DNA from: an uncultured Prevotella sp. | GTDB lineage: Bacteria; Bacteroidota; Bacteroidia; Bacteroidales; Bacteroidaceae | Assembly (NCBI GenBank): GCA_944320255.1 | Contig: CALUGU010000012.1 | Span: 1 to 38,199, forward strand | DNA length: 38,199 nt | Direction: 5' to 3' | In this document: piece after piece, positions 1 to 8,515 of the stretch | Layout: the number at the start of each line of letters is the position of its first letter | How positions within the stretch are numbered: the stretch's first letter is position 1 | Made by a program: the position numbers and the translations under genes | Notes under the pieces: model-generated | What the model saw: only the letters and a program-made list of their open reading frames with translations | The model's database searches: none | What the model was told of the DNA's origin: nothing

Positions 1-262
1 TAATTTTTATCGACATATGCAAGTAAACACTTGATTATCAAGCGTTTATAAACGTTAAAATCTTTCAACCACTAATGATTGCAATCAGAGGAAACGAAAA
101 CGGAGTAAGACGAGAGGAAACGGTAAGTTTAGCGTTTTAACGTTAATAAATGTCAATAATACGATGTTTTTTGGTTACATTTATATAAAACACACGTTCT
201 TTAATCGACGGCAGTGTAACTAAATGCGCCGTTTAATTATTAACCATTTAAAACAATAGATT
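1..262 (+). promoter_or_regulatory. AT-rich upstream region with putative promoter for the first exported protein
   Basis: Gene-free lead-in to the first coding region. Positions 170-196 (TTTGGTTACATTTATATAAA at the core) match 21 of 27 bases at 3466-3492, ahead of the lipoprotein-susCD operon. TACATTTA at 176-183 is one base off the Bacteroidota -7 box TAnnTTTG. I see no good TTTG box at the expected 19-21 nt spacing upstream. A 10-mer (AGAGGAAACG) occurs twice, at 87-96 and 113-122, 26 bp apart, which could be an activator site but is unproven. The implied leader is about 70 nt. Confidence 0.45.
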
Positions 263-1156
263 ATGAAGAAAATTTTTACTTTGGTATCTGTGGCTCTCGT
301 CGCAATGACGATGAACGCACAGACGGAAACGTGGGATGCTGCATCTGTTACAGACTTAACGGTTGCAGAACAAACCTTTGAAAACGCATCTGCAAATGTA
401 AGTCTGAAAATAGCTTCTTACTTGAATGAAAAAGATATTCAAGATGGAAAAACACCTTGGACTTATGAAACTACAGCAAACGAGGCCTTGAATACAGAGG
501 CTTGCAGTCCGCAATTTTTGGGACGTCTTAAAGGAAATGGCAATCCTTACGTAGTAGACAATGGAGGCTATTGGGAGGGTGAAGCATATAGGGACGATCC
601 CAATGCAGAGGTTTGGACTGAAGGTTGCGGCAAGTTACCTCTACACGGAACATATATCAGCTTCACTACAAAAACTGCGGGAACTATGAAACTTGCTGTG
701 TATGTGAACAAAAACAATCAATCTACTTACATTGTAGATGCTGAAACTGGTAAACATATTGCCGCTTCTGACATAAAAGTGGCTTTCTATTATCAGAACA
801 ATGGTTTTACGTTTGATGACAATGGAACAACTGTAAGTTTAGTTGAAGGCACAATGCCTGATGACTTTATTATCCAGCACACTAATGGTTATACCCAAAA
901 TCGTCCCGCTCTTGGATATATGACATTCTCCGTAGACGCAAACAAAACGTATTATGCTTTCTGCCCAAAGAGCCAGCTTGGCCTTTACGGCTATGAGTTC
1001 ACTCCCGGTGAAGGCGGCGAAACAGGCATCGCAGGCGTAGAAGTTGAGGAGGAGAACGACCCGAACGCTCCCGTTTACAACCTCGCCGGCCAGCGCGTTG
1101 GCAAGGACGCAAAGGGCATCTTGATACAGAACGGCAAGAAGTTCATACGCAAATAA
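263..1156 (+). CDS. Exported protein of unknown function with Prevotella-type C-terminal tail
   Basis: A 297-residue protein of unknown function. Residues 1-19 form a signal peptide (MKKIFTLVSVALVAMTMNAQ, cleavage near NA-Q), so it is exported. The middle, about residues 20-240, is Thr/Asn-rich and beta-strand-like, with no motif I recognise; a glycan-binding or adhesin role is possible but not shown. The last 26 residues (YNLAGQRV...KGI.I.NGKKFIRK) are a tail found on many secreted Prevotella and Bacteroides proteins, resembling a short type IX secretion sorting tail. The body is AT-rich (20 of 60 GC at 781-840) while the tail is GC-rich (36 of 60 at 1081-1140), unlike the uniform GC of its neighbours. 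It is probably transcribed from the promoter at 170-196 as its own unit. The signal peptide fixes the start. Confidence 0.8.
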   Translation: MKKIFTLVSVALVAMTMNAQTETWDAASVTDLTVAEQTFENASANVSLKIASYLNEKDIQDGKTPWTYETTANEALNTEACSPQFLGRLKGNGNPYVVDNGGYWEGEAYRDDPNAEVWTEGCGKLPLHGTYISFTTKTAGTMKLAVYVNKNNQSTYIVDAETGKHIAASDIKVAFYYQNNGFTFDDNGTTVSLVEGTMPDDFIIQHTNGYTQNRPALGYMTFSVDANKTYYAFCPKSQLGLYGYEFTPGEGGETGIAGVEVEEENDPNAPVYNLAGQRVGKDAKGILIQNGKKFIRK

Positions 1157-1510
1157 GACTCACTGCGAAAGAATTTAAAATTAAGCCAAAATCGGTCATT
1201 ATACTTCCGGCTGGTTATGTGTTCATATCGAACAGAATGCCTTAAAGCAAGATGACGACAGGAACGCATAAACGGACAAGGAGCAAGCATAATTCAACAA
1301 CATCAAGTATGTTACGGTTTAACGACCGATTTGGGCTAAAGGCTGACGGCGGCGAAAGTCTGCCAGCCTTAATTACAGCCACATAAGGCGGCCGCCTTGC
1401 ACAGGCGAGGCTATGCGCAAGGCGGCCGCCTTCTCCCTTCTAAAACCATGAACACTTTCACGGAAGTGTCGCAACTGCTTTAAATCTAAACCTAACTACT
1501 TTTATTATAT
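1157..1510. other. 354-bp gene-free spacer with two hairpins
   Basis: No supportable gene in either direction. It holds a 7-bp stem (AAGGCTG at 1339-1345 with CAGCCTT at 1364-1370) and the much stronger GC-rich inverted repeat at 1385-1432. AT-rich sequence at 1480-1510 precedes the next start codon, but I cannot find a TAnnTTTG box, so the promoter of the next gene is not located. Confidence 0.5.
1385..1432. terminator. Perfect 16-bp inverted repeat, possible terminator or cruciform
   Basis: Arms 1385-1400 (AAGGCGGCCGCCTTGC) and 1417-1432 are perfect reverse complements around a 16-nt loop. Each arm is itself a palindrome (AAGGCGGCCGCCTT), so alternative small hairpins compete with the large one. 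It is followed by a pyrimidine stretch (CTCCCTTCT) rather than a clean T run, so it may act as a weak terminator of the first gene or as an RNA-stability hairpin. Confidence 0.5.
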
Positions 1511-2050
1511 ATGAGAAAACTTAACCTGATAATGAAAAGCGTAGCCGTTTCGCTTCTCATGCTGGCCGCGCCGTCAGTGATGGCACAGACAGAGGAGGTG
1601 ACAAAGAGCATGTATCTCGTAGTCACGGAGAAGGGCGGAACGGAGACGGCGTTCAAGCTCGCCGACAGCCCCGTTATAACGTTTGAAGCTGCCGCCGAGG
1701 GAGAAAGTGTCACGATGATGAACGTCGTGGCAGGTGAACAGACTATGGAAATTGCACTTGCCGACGTGCAAGACTACATCCTTGTTGAAAAGGAGGACAT
1801 CCCTTCAGGAATAGGACAGGCATCCGTAACCGACAACGGCGGCAAGCCCGAATTTGCCGGCGGTCATGTTTACTTCTCCGGCCTGAAACCCGGCGCGAAG
1901 GTGACGGTCTACACGGTGGACGGCGTACAAGCCTTGGCCGTGACAGCCGGCAGCGACGGCAAGGCAAGCATTGACATCGGCACGTTGGAGAAAGGCGCCG
2001 TCTACATCCTGCGCACCCCCACGGCGGGATACAAGATTCTAAACAAATAA
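1511..2050 (+). CDS. Small exported protein with secretion-tail-like C-terminus
   Basis: A 179-residue exported protein with a signal peptide (residues 1-26, ending VMAQ). Residues 33-95 form a short beta-rich module (YLVVTEKGG..., VITFEA..., DYILVEKE) that recurs in Prevotella secreted proteins; the next gene has a shorter related form (YLMQIHHDGT...VEKVTF). From about residue 118 the sequence (VYFSGLKPGAKVTVYTVDG ... GAVYILRT ... GYKILNK) has the pattern of a type IX secretion sorting domain (Por_Secre_tail-like): conserved G, a YxxxG turn and a basic end. No enzymatic motif is seen, so it looks like a carrier of a surface-sorting tail. It lies 35 bp ahead of the next gene and is probably co-transcribed with it. 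Confidence 0.75.
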   Translation: MRKLNLIMKSVAVSLLMLAAPSVMAQTEEVTKSMYLVVTEKGGTETAFKLADSPVITFEAAAEGESVTMMNVVAGEQTMEIALADVQDYILVEKEDIPSGIGQASVTDNGGKPEFAGGHVYFSGLKPGAKVTVYTVDGVQALAVTAGSDGKASIDIGTLEKGAVYILRTPTAGYKILNK

Positions 2051-2085
2051 CCTAATTCATCGACAACAAAAAATTTTATAATATT

Positions 2086-3342
2086 ATGAAAAAGAACTTT
2101 TTACCGATAATCGCAGCCATGCTGGGCATGGCCGCACCTGCAAGCGCACAAAGCTACCTGATGCAGATCCACCACGACGGCACCGTAACCGAGATAGAGG
2201 CCGACAAAGTGGAGAAAGTGACTTTCACACTGAAGCAAGAGACGCCGGAGGCCGTGCCTACGGGCACTGACCTGACGACGTGGTACGCCGAGAACAAGGC
2301 CTCGTTCGAGGGTGAGGAAAGCGTCAGCGTACTGTTGGCGGACGGAGCGTCTTACACAATGTCGGGCGTGATAGACGTGGCCGACAAGTCAGTGACGTTC
2401 TACACCACGGGCGAAAACGCCCTCATCACTTGCGCCGACGGGGCATACTTCAAGTTTGGCAACGGCTTGCAGATGCAGAATGTCAACATAGACAACACCG
2501 CCAACACAGCCAACGGACTGTTCGTAATGAGCGACGAACCGAGCGCAGACCTCTCTACAGAAGCGTTGGGCTACAAGGCCGCCGGCGCCAACCAGGACGG
2601 CTTCGTGATGACCAACCCCGTTGTATTAGACAACGTGAACGTGAAAAACCTGCAAAAGAGCTTGATTTACGGAAACAAGACTAACTGGAGCCTGACATCG
2701 CTCACGATAAAGAACTGCGTAATACAGCTTGACAACGGCGAAAGCTCTAACGGAGTGATCAACCTTTCAGGGGCAAGCAACGGCCTGATCAAGGAACTGA
2801 ACGTCACCAACAACACATTCTACAACCTGAAAGAGAACAGCGGTGCTTACTTCTTGAGATACAGCAACTCAAGCAACGCCCAGCCTACAAAGATATTCGG
2901 AAATGACGCCACGGCAACGCTCAGCATGACGCACAACACCCTCGTGAACACGTTCACCGCCAAGGACATGGCTAACAACCTGGCAAACAACAACAAGATA
3001 ACCACCATCATGACGGACAACATCTTCTACGACGTGTTCCGCGTTTACCAGTTCGTGCAGACAAACACGATGAGGACTACCACCAACAACTACATCTGGT
3101 GGGTTAAGACCGCAAAGCAGGACAACGACATATCGCGCACCGACTCTGACGGCAACCCGCTCTGCACGGAGGCCGACCCCGGCTTCCCGACAATGGAAGA
3201 ACTGAAGGAGTTAGACTTCACGGCTGAAAACTTCGGCGCCGACTTCACACCGACTGGCACTCCCGCCGAGAAGAAAGCCGGCGACCCGCGTTGGCTCAAC
3301 TCTGAAGACAAGACTCCTGTTGAAGAAACCCCGGCAGAATAA
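2086..3342 (+). CDS. Soluble exported DUF4957/DUF5123-type beta-helix protein
   Basis: A 418-residue protein with a cleavable signal peptide (residues 1-22, ASAQ) and no lipobox, so probably periplasmic or secreted. From about residue 60 on it is closely similar to the lipoprotein encoded at 3645-5138, with identical stretches such as GYKAAGANQDGFVMTNPV and TTNNYIWWVKT. That region has the repeated N-V-N / N-N-T-F-Y-N turns of a right-handed parallel beta-helix. Its layout fits the DUF4957 plus DUF5123 proteins common in Bacteroidota pectin-type PULs, thought to bind glycan; no catalytic residues are evident. The N-terminus carries the short module shared with the previous gene (YLMQIHHDGT). 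The C-terminus adds an acidic Pro/Glu tail absent from its twin. A strong terminator follows at 3374-3406, closing this transcription unit. Confidence 0.8.
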   Translation: MKKNFLPIIAAMLGMAAPASAQSYLMQIHHDGTVTEIEADKVEKVTFTLKQETPEAVPTGTDLTTWYAENKASFEGEESVSVLLADGASYTMSGVIDVADKSVTFYTTGENALITCADGAYFKFGNGLQMQNVNIDNTANTANGLFVMSDEPSADLSTEALGYKAAGANQDGFVMTNPVVLDNVNVKNLQKSLIYGNKTNWSLTSLTIKNCVIQLDNGESSNGVINLSGASNGLIKELNVTNNTFYNLKENSGAYFLRYSNSSNAQPTKIFGNDATATLSMTHNTLVNTFTAKDMANNLANNNKITTIMTDNIFYDVFRVYQFVQTNTMRTTTNNYIWWVKTAKQDNDISRTDSDGNPLCTEADPGFPTMEELKELDFTAENFGADFTPTGTPAEKKAGDPRWLNSEDKTPVEETPAE

Positions 3343-3373
3343 TTTGCTAATCCGGGTTTAACACAGCTCATCT

Positions 3374-3406
3374 TGCGGCGGACTATCGAGTCCGCCGCAT
3401 TTTTTT
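3374..3406 (+). terminator. Rho-independent terminator
   Basis: Perfect 11-bp GC-rich stem, TGCGGCGGACT at 3374-3384 with AGTCCGCCGCA at 3389-3399, a 4-nt loop, then seven T. It separates the soluble beta-helix gene from the lipoprotein-susC-susD unit. Confidence 0.92.
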
Positions 3407-3465
3407 CGATGATGAGGACGCCTTAAATGTTAAAATCCACCTTGTTTCTTCTTTATTTGGATAAA

Positions 3466-3644
3466 TTTGATTACATTTGTATGAAAATAACGTCTTTTTA
3501 CAAATTAGCGGACAAAGTATGCACTTGAATGTATCTACATAACAGCGGCTTTACCTTGGATTAACCTTGGAAAACATCTGAAAACATCTAATAATATATC
3601 GACCTATTTAATTTTATGTATAACATTAATCAATAACAAGTCTT
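3466..3644 (+). promoter_or_regulatory. Putative promoter and long leader of the lipoprotein-susC-susD operon
   Basis: TACATTTG at 3472-3479 exactly matches the Bacteroidota -7 consensus TAnnTTTG. The 27 bases from 3466 to 3492 match 21 of 27 at 170-196. No well-spaced -33 TTTG is visible (candidates at 3456 and 3442 are badly placed), so activator help or a different sigma factor is possible. The inferred leader is about 160 nt. It contains back-to-back near-repeats at 3551-3590 (TTACCTTGGA / TTAACCTTGG, then AAAACATCTG / AAAACATCTA), a plausible regulatory site. Confidence 0.55.
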
Positions 3645-5138
3645 ATGAAAAAAAATCTTTTTTCACTAAGGGGAAAGGCTTGCGCCTTCGTGTCGCTTGC
3701 GGCCGGCGCAATGCTTTTAGCCTCATGCGCCCAAGACGGTTATGATGACGACGAAAGGTGGGACAGCGGCGTGAGCAACACGCAGCTGGTGACGCCCGGA
3801 GTCGATGAAATCGTAATCACGCCGAACGTGGACGGGACGCAGATGACCATCAGCTGGCCGGTAGTGTACGGCGCAGGAGGCTATGACGCCCTCCTCACCA
3901 ACGAGACGACGGGCGAAGTGCTCGTTGACTCCGTGTTCGACGCCATTTCGTTCGTCGTTCCGCGCACGGCCGACACCAATTACAAGCTGTTGCTCACCGT
4001 GCTCGGCAACGAGGAGAAGAACAACACCGCCGGCGAGCAAGTAGTCAAGGACTTCAACACGTTCGCAGTGGCCATCGCCACAATTCCTGAGAACACCGAC
4101 CTGACGCAGTACTTCACCGACAACCCCGTGCAGGCACAGGAGAGCGGCGACGCCGTTTACGACCTCGTGGCGGGCGGACAATACACGATGTCGGGCATCG
4201 TTGACTTCGGCGACCAGAGCGTGATGCTGCGCTCGATGGCCGAGAACGCAACAATCACCTGCGCCGACGGTGCTTACTTCCTGTTCGGCAACGGCGCGAA
4301 GTTGCAGAACGTCAACATCGACTTCACCGGCAACACGGCCAACGGCGTGCTCACCATGAGCGACACCCCGAACGCCGCGCTCTCGACGGAGGCCCTCGGC
4401 TACAAGGCCGCCGGCGCCAACCAGGACGGCTTCGTGATGACGAACCCCGTGCTCCTGAAGAACGTCAACGTGAAGAACCTCAAGAAGAGCTTGATTTACG
4501 GCAACAAGACAAACTGGAGCTTGACCAACCTCATCATCGAGAACTGTATCATACAGCTCGACAACGGCGACAACTCAAGCTGCGTAATCAACCTTTACGG
4601 GGCAAGCAACGGCTTGATTAAGGATCTCTCCGTATCCAACTCTACGTTCTACAACCTGCAAGAGAACTCAAGCGCTTACTTCATGAGGTACGGCAACTCA
4701 AGCAACGCCCAGCCTAACAAGATATTCGGCACGGGCCAGAACGCCACGCTGTCAATCACCCACTGTACGCTGGCCAACACGTTCACAGGCAAGGACATGG
4801 CCAACAACCTGGCCAACACCAACCTCGTGACCACCATCATGACGGACAACATCTTCTATGACGTGTACCGCGTTTACCAGTTCGTGCAGACCAACACGAC
4901 GAGGACTACCACCAACAACTACATCTGGTGGGTTAAGACATCGCCGCAAAGCAACGACACGTCGCGCACCGACTCTAACGGCAATCCGCTCTGCACGGAG
5001 GCCGACCCAGGTTTCCCGGCAATGGAAAGCCTCGCTCCGCTGGACTTCTCAGCCGAGAATTGCGGCGCGAACTTCACGCCGTCAGGCGTTCCGGCTGACA
5101 ACCGCGCCGGCGACCCGCGTTGGCTCTCTGCTAACTAA
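3645..5138 (+). CDS. Surface lipoprotein, FnIII-like plus DUF4957/DUF5123-type beta-helix
   Basis: A 497-residue lipoprotein. The signal peptide ends in lipobox LLASC and the mature start is CAQDGYDDDE; an acidic stretch right after the cysteine is the Bacteroidota surface-export signal, so it probably sits on the cell surface with SusD. Residues about 50-140 look like a fibronectin type III fold (ITPNVDGTQMTISWPVVYGA ... YKLLLTVLG). Residues about 150-497 are the DUF4957/DUF5123-type right-handed beta-helix shared with the soluble protein at 2086-3342. Proteins of this architecture are usually encoded beside susCD and are considered surface glycan-binding proteins; no catalytic role is known. 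Here the gene lies before susC, with a 28-bp gap, and shares its promoter. The lipobox and signal peptide support the start. Confidence 0.85.
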   Translation: MKKNLFSLRGKACAFVSLAAGAMLLASCAQDGYDDDERWDSGVSNTQLVTPGVDEIVITPNVDGTQMTISWPVVYGAGGYDALLTNETTGEVLVDSVFDAISFVVPRTADTNYKLLLTVLGNEEKNNTAGEQVVKDFNTFAVAIATIPENTDLTQYFTDNPVQAQESGDAVYDLVAGGQYTMSGIVDFGDQSVMLRSMAENATITCADGAYFLFGNGAKLQNVNIDFTGNTANGVLTMSDTPNAALSTEALGYKAAGANQDGFVMTNPVLLKNVNVKNLKKSLIYGNKTNWSLTNLIIENCIIQLDNGDNSSCVINLYGASNGLIKDLSVSNSTFYNLQENSSAYFMRYGNSSNAQPNKIFGTGQNATLSITHCTLANTFTGKDMANNLANTNLVTTIMTDNIFYDVYRVYQFVQTNTTRTTTNNYIWWVKTSPQSNDTSRTDSNGNPLCTEADPGFPAMESLAPLDFSAENCGANFTPSGVPADNRAGDPRWLSAN

Positions 5139-5166
5139 TAATCAGTAACAACAGAAAACACAAGAT

Positions 5167-8100
5167 ATGAAAAGGAAATTCATAATCAGTTTATGCTTCG
5201 GTTTCATGGCCTTCGCGGCTGTTCCGGCGTTCGCGCAGAACACGGACATCAAGGGAACCGTTGTTGACGAGAACGGCGAGCCGGTGATCGGCGCGTCCGT
5301 CCGAGTCGAAGGACAGGAGGGCGGCGTCATAACCGACCTCGACGGAAATTACACAATCAAAGCCCCCAAGGGCGCGAAGGTGACGATAACCTACATCGGC
5401 TACCAGCCGATGACCGTCACCGCAGGCGGCCGCGTGCAGCTGAAAGAGGACGCGCAGAACCTTGAGGAGCTTGTAGTCGTAGGTTACGGCGTGCAGAAGA
5501 AGGCCCACTTGACCGGCTCTGTGGCCACCGTTGACATGGACGAGATACAAGACATCACCGCCGGCGGCCTGGCAAGCACCTTGGAAGGCCTCGTCAACGG
5601 TCTTAGCGTGGACGGCGGTAACACACGTCCGGGCGAAAACGCGAAAATCTACATCCGTGACACCAACTCGCTCGGCGACGTCGGCAGTACGGCGCAACAG
5701 CCTCTGTTCGTCATCGACGGATACATCTATCCTAACGATGTGAAAGTGGGCAACGGAACGCAGAACCTCGGAGCGGAGGCCTTCAACAACCTCGACCCGT
5801 CAGAGGTGGAGAGCATTTCAGTGCTGAAGGACGCCTCGGCGGCCGTCTACGGTGCCCGTGCGGCCAACGGCGTTATCCTCGTAACCACGAAGAAGGGTAA
5901 GATCGGCGCGCCGCGCATCTCTTACAGCGGCTCGTTCGGTTTCACCGACGCCGTTTCACACCCGAAGATGTTGAGCGCATACAACTACGGACGCCTCTAC
6001 AACGCCGTGGCAGCAGCCGACCCGAAAAACGTTGACCTCAACCACCTCACCGGCCTTTACCAAGCCGACGAGCTTGAGGCTATGCGCGGTTTGAACTATG
6101 ACTTGCTCGACAAGTACTGGGAGACGGGCTTCACTATGAAGCACAGCGTCAACCTGAGCGGAGCAACCGAGAGGGCGAGCTACTTCGCAAGCCTGTCTTA
6201 CTTCGACCAGGACGGAAACCTCGGCAACCTCGACTACGACCGCTGGAACTACCGCGCGGGCGTTGACGTCAAGGTGAGCAAGTGGTTGGGAGCCAACCTC
6301 AGCGTGTCAGGCGACTACGGAAAGAAGAACACTCCTTATATAAAGGTGGGCGGAACGTCGAAAGAGAAGGACTACAACATCCTGCTGACACGTCCCCGCT
6401 ACATTCCGGAGTATGTCAACGGCCTGCCCATCGCGGCCTACGGCATAAGTAATACACAGGTAAGCGGCAACCAGAACTACTCGTTCTCAGAGCTTCGCAA
6501 CAACGGAGACTACATCCGCACGATGAACTCTAACATCAACATCAACGCCAGCGTGAACTATGACTTCGGCTGGAGCAAGATACTGAAGGGCTTGACTCTG
6601 CGCTTCTCTTACTCAAAGAGCATCAACACGGACAAGACCAACCAGTACGGAACGGAGTTCGATGTTTACACGATGATGCACCGTCCGGGTAGCGGCGAGC
6701 ACCTCTACACCCCGGTTGCCGGCCAGGACTACAACCAGTTCATCGCCGAAGGCAACATGATTAAGCACACCATCGCCAACGGCGACCCCGCACAGCTGAA
6801 CCGTTCGATGACGCGCACTGACAACTACCAGATGAACTTCACCGCCGCTTACAACCGCGACTTCGGCAAGCACAGCGTCGGAGCCTTGTTCTCGATAGAG
6901 AAGTCAGAGGCTGAAAGCGAGTATCTTTACGCTATGGTTTCAGATCCCTACTCGTTCACAACGGGACAGTCTAACTCCGCCGAGGCCAACACCCAGGTGA
7001 TAACCTTCACCCGCAGCGAGTCAGGTACGCTCTCTTACATCGGCCGTATCAATTACGCCTACGACAACAAGTATCTCGCAGAGTTCCTCATCCGTTCGGA
7101 CGCCTCAACGAAGTTCGCCCCCGAAAACTACTGGGGCGTGTTCCCGTCGGGCAGCTTAGGCTGGGTGATGTCAGAGGAGAAGTGGTTCCGCAAGGCCCTG
7201 CCTTGGGTTGACTTCTTGAAGGTGCGCGCCTCGTTCGGTCTCACCGGTCGTGACAACATCGCGCCGTGGCAGTGGATGCAGGTTTACGCACAGGACGCCA
7301 ACCGCGGCCCCGTATTCGGTACGGGCACCGACAACGGCAGCCTTCGCCGTATCACCATTAACCGCTACAACTCCGCCGTCAACCGTGACGTGCACTGGGA
7401 TAAGGTGTACAAGGCCAACTTCGGTCTCGACTTCAACGTGCTCGACAGCCGCTTGAGCGTAAACTTCGACATGTACCGTGAGTGGAACCGCGAGATGTTG
7501 ATGAACATCAGCCAGGCAATCCAGGCAACCATCGGTACGCAATCGGCTTCAGTCAACCTCGGCGAGATGGACAGCTGGGGCTACGAGCTCGGCGTAACCT
7601 GGAGAGACAAGATAGGCAAGGACTTCAAGTACCGCGTGGGCATAAACACAGGCTACCGCGACAACAAGGTGCTCTACATGGACTGGGTTACGGACAATTA
7701 CTATAAGGAGATACGTCCGGGCGGACGCACCGACATCGGTAGATGGGGCTTGCAGTGCATCGGAATGTTCCGCTCATTCCAGGACATCGAGGAATACTTC
7801 GACAAGTACAACATCACATCTTACTTAGGCAGGACCAAAGACCAGGTGCGTCCCGGTATGCTTATCTACAAGGACGTGCGCGGCCCGCAGCAGGCTGACG
7901 GCACTTACGCCGCACCCGACGGCGTGGTTGACGAAGACGTAGACCAAGTGCGACTCTCCAACCGTAACAATCCTTACGGCGTGACCATGAACCTCAGCGC
8001 AGAGTGGAAAGGCCTTTCGCTGACAGCGCAGCTCAACGCTTCATGGGGCGGCTACAGCTTCATCGACAGCCAGGCCCTCAAACCCGGTGACGGAATCGAG

Positions 8101-8484
8101 TTCACCAACATGCCTTCGTTCTGGAACGTTGACAATATGTACTCTTACCAGGACATATACGACGCTGCCGGCAACTTGGTAGTAGCCGAGAACCGCGACG
8201 GCAACCTGCCTAACTTGGCTTACTCAAGCGTCAACGCAAGAACTTCATCATTCTGGCGCGTAAGCGGCACACGCATCAGGCTCAGCCGCATGACGCTGGC
8301 TTACACCATACCGCAGAACTGGGTGAAGAAAATCGGCATACAGAACGCGCGCATCAACATCACGGGCCAGAACCTGCTGAGCTTCTGCAACCCGTATCCC
8401 GACAACTACATCGACCCGATGTGCAGCTACGGCTCTTACCCCGTATTGAGGCAGTTCACCGTAGGCCTGAACCTTACGTTCTAA
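5167..8484 (+). CDS. susC: SusC-family TonB-dependent outer-membrane transporter
   Basis: A 1105-residue outer-membrane protein that would import oligosaccharides together with the SusD lipoprotein. Signal peptide residues 1-24 (AFAQ). A carboxypeptidase-regulatory-like domain follows from about 29 to 95 (KGTVVDENGEPVIGASV ... GNYTI ... YIGYQ), then the TonB-box-like ELVVVGYG (101-108), the plug domain with the family signature LKDASAAVYGARAANGVI (about 220-240), and a long beta-barrel ending in the typical aromatic terminus FTVGLNLTF. There is no STN signalling domain, so this transporter is not expected to signal to an anti-sigma factor. Length is normal for the family. It is 28 bp after the lipoprotein gene and 31 bp before susD, so one operon. 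Confidence 0.96.
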   Translation: MKRKFIISLCFGFMAFAAVPAFAQNTDIKGTVVDENGEPVIGASVRVEGQEGGVITDLDGNYTIKAPKGAKVTITYIGYQPMTVTAGGRVQLKEDAQNLEELVVVGYGVQKKAHLTGSVATVDMDEIQDITAGGLASTLEGLVNGLSVDGGNTRPGENAKIYIRDTNSLGDVGSTAQQPLFVIDGYIYPNDVKVGNGTQNLGAEAFNNLDPSEVESISVLKDASAAVYGARAANGVILVTTKKGKIGAPRISYSGSFGFTDAVSHPKMLSAYNYGRLYNAVAAADPKNVDLNHLTGLYQADELEAMRGLNYDLLDKYWETGFTMKHSVNLSGATERASYFASLSYFDQDGNLGNLDYDRWNYRAGVDVKVSKWLGANLSVSGDYGKKNTPYIKVGGTSKEKDYNILLTRPRYIPEYVNGLPIAAYGISNTQVSGNQNYSFSELRNNGDYIRTMNSNININASVNYDFGWSKILKGLTLRFSYSKSINTDKTNQYGTEFDVYTMMHRPGSGEHLYTPVAGQDYNQFIAEGNMIKHTIANGDPAQLNRSMTRTDNYQMNFTAAYNRDFGKHSVGALFSIEKSEAESEYLYAMVSDPYSFTTGQSNSAEANTQVITFTRSESGTLSYIGRINYAYDNKYLAEFLIRSDASTKFAPENYWGVFPSGSLGWVMSEEKWFRKALPWVDFLKVRASFGLTGRDNIAPWQWMQVYAQDANRGPVFGTGTDNGSLRRITINRYNSAVNRDVHWDKVYKANFGLDFNVLDSRLSVNFDMYREWNREMLMNISQAIQATIGTQSASVNLGEMDSWGYELGVTWRDKIGKDFKYRVGINTGYRDNKVLYMDWVTDNYYKEIRPGGRTDIGRWGLQCIGMFRSFQDIEEYFDKYNITSYLGRTKDQVRPGMLIYKDVRGPQQADGTYAAPDGVVDEDVDQVRLSNRNNPYGVTMNLSAEWKGLSLTAQLNASWGGYSFIDSQALKPGDGIEFTNMPSFWNVDNMYSYQDIYDAAGNLVVAENRDGNLPNLAYSSVNARTSSFWRVSGTRIRLSRMTLAYTIPQNWVKKIGIQNARINITGQNLLSFCNPYPDNYIDPMCSYGSYPVLRQFTVGLNLTF

Positions 8485-8515
8485 ATCACCAAGGATATAA
8501 TTCAAACAGAAAACA

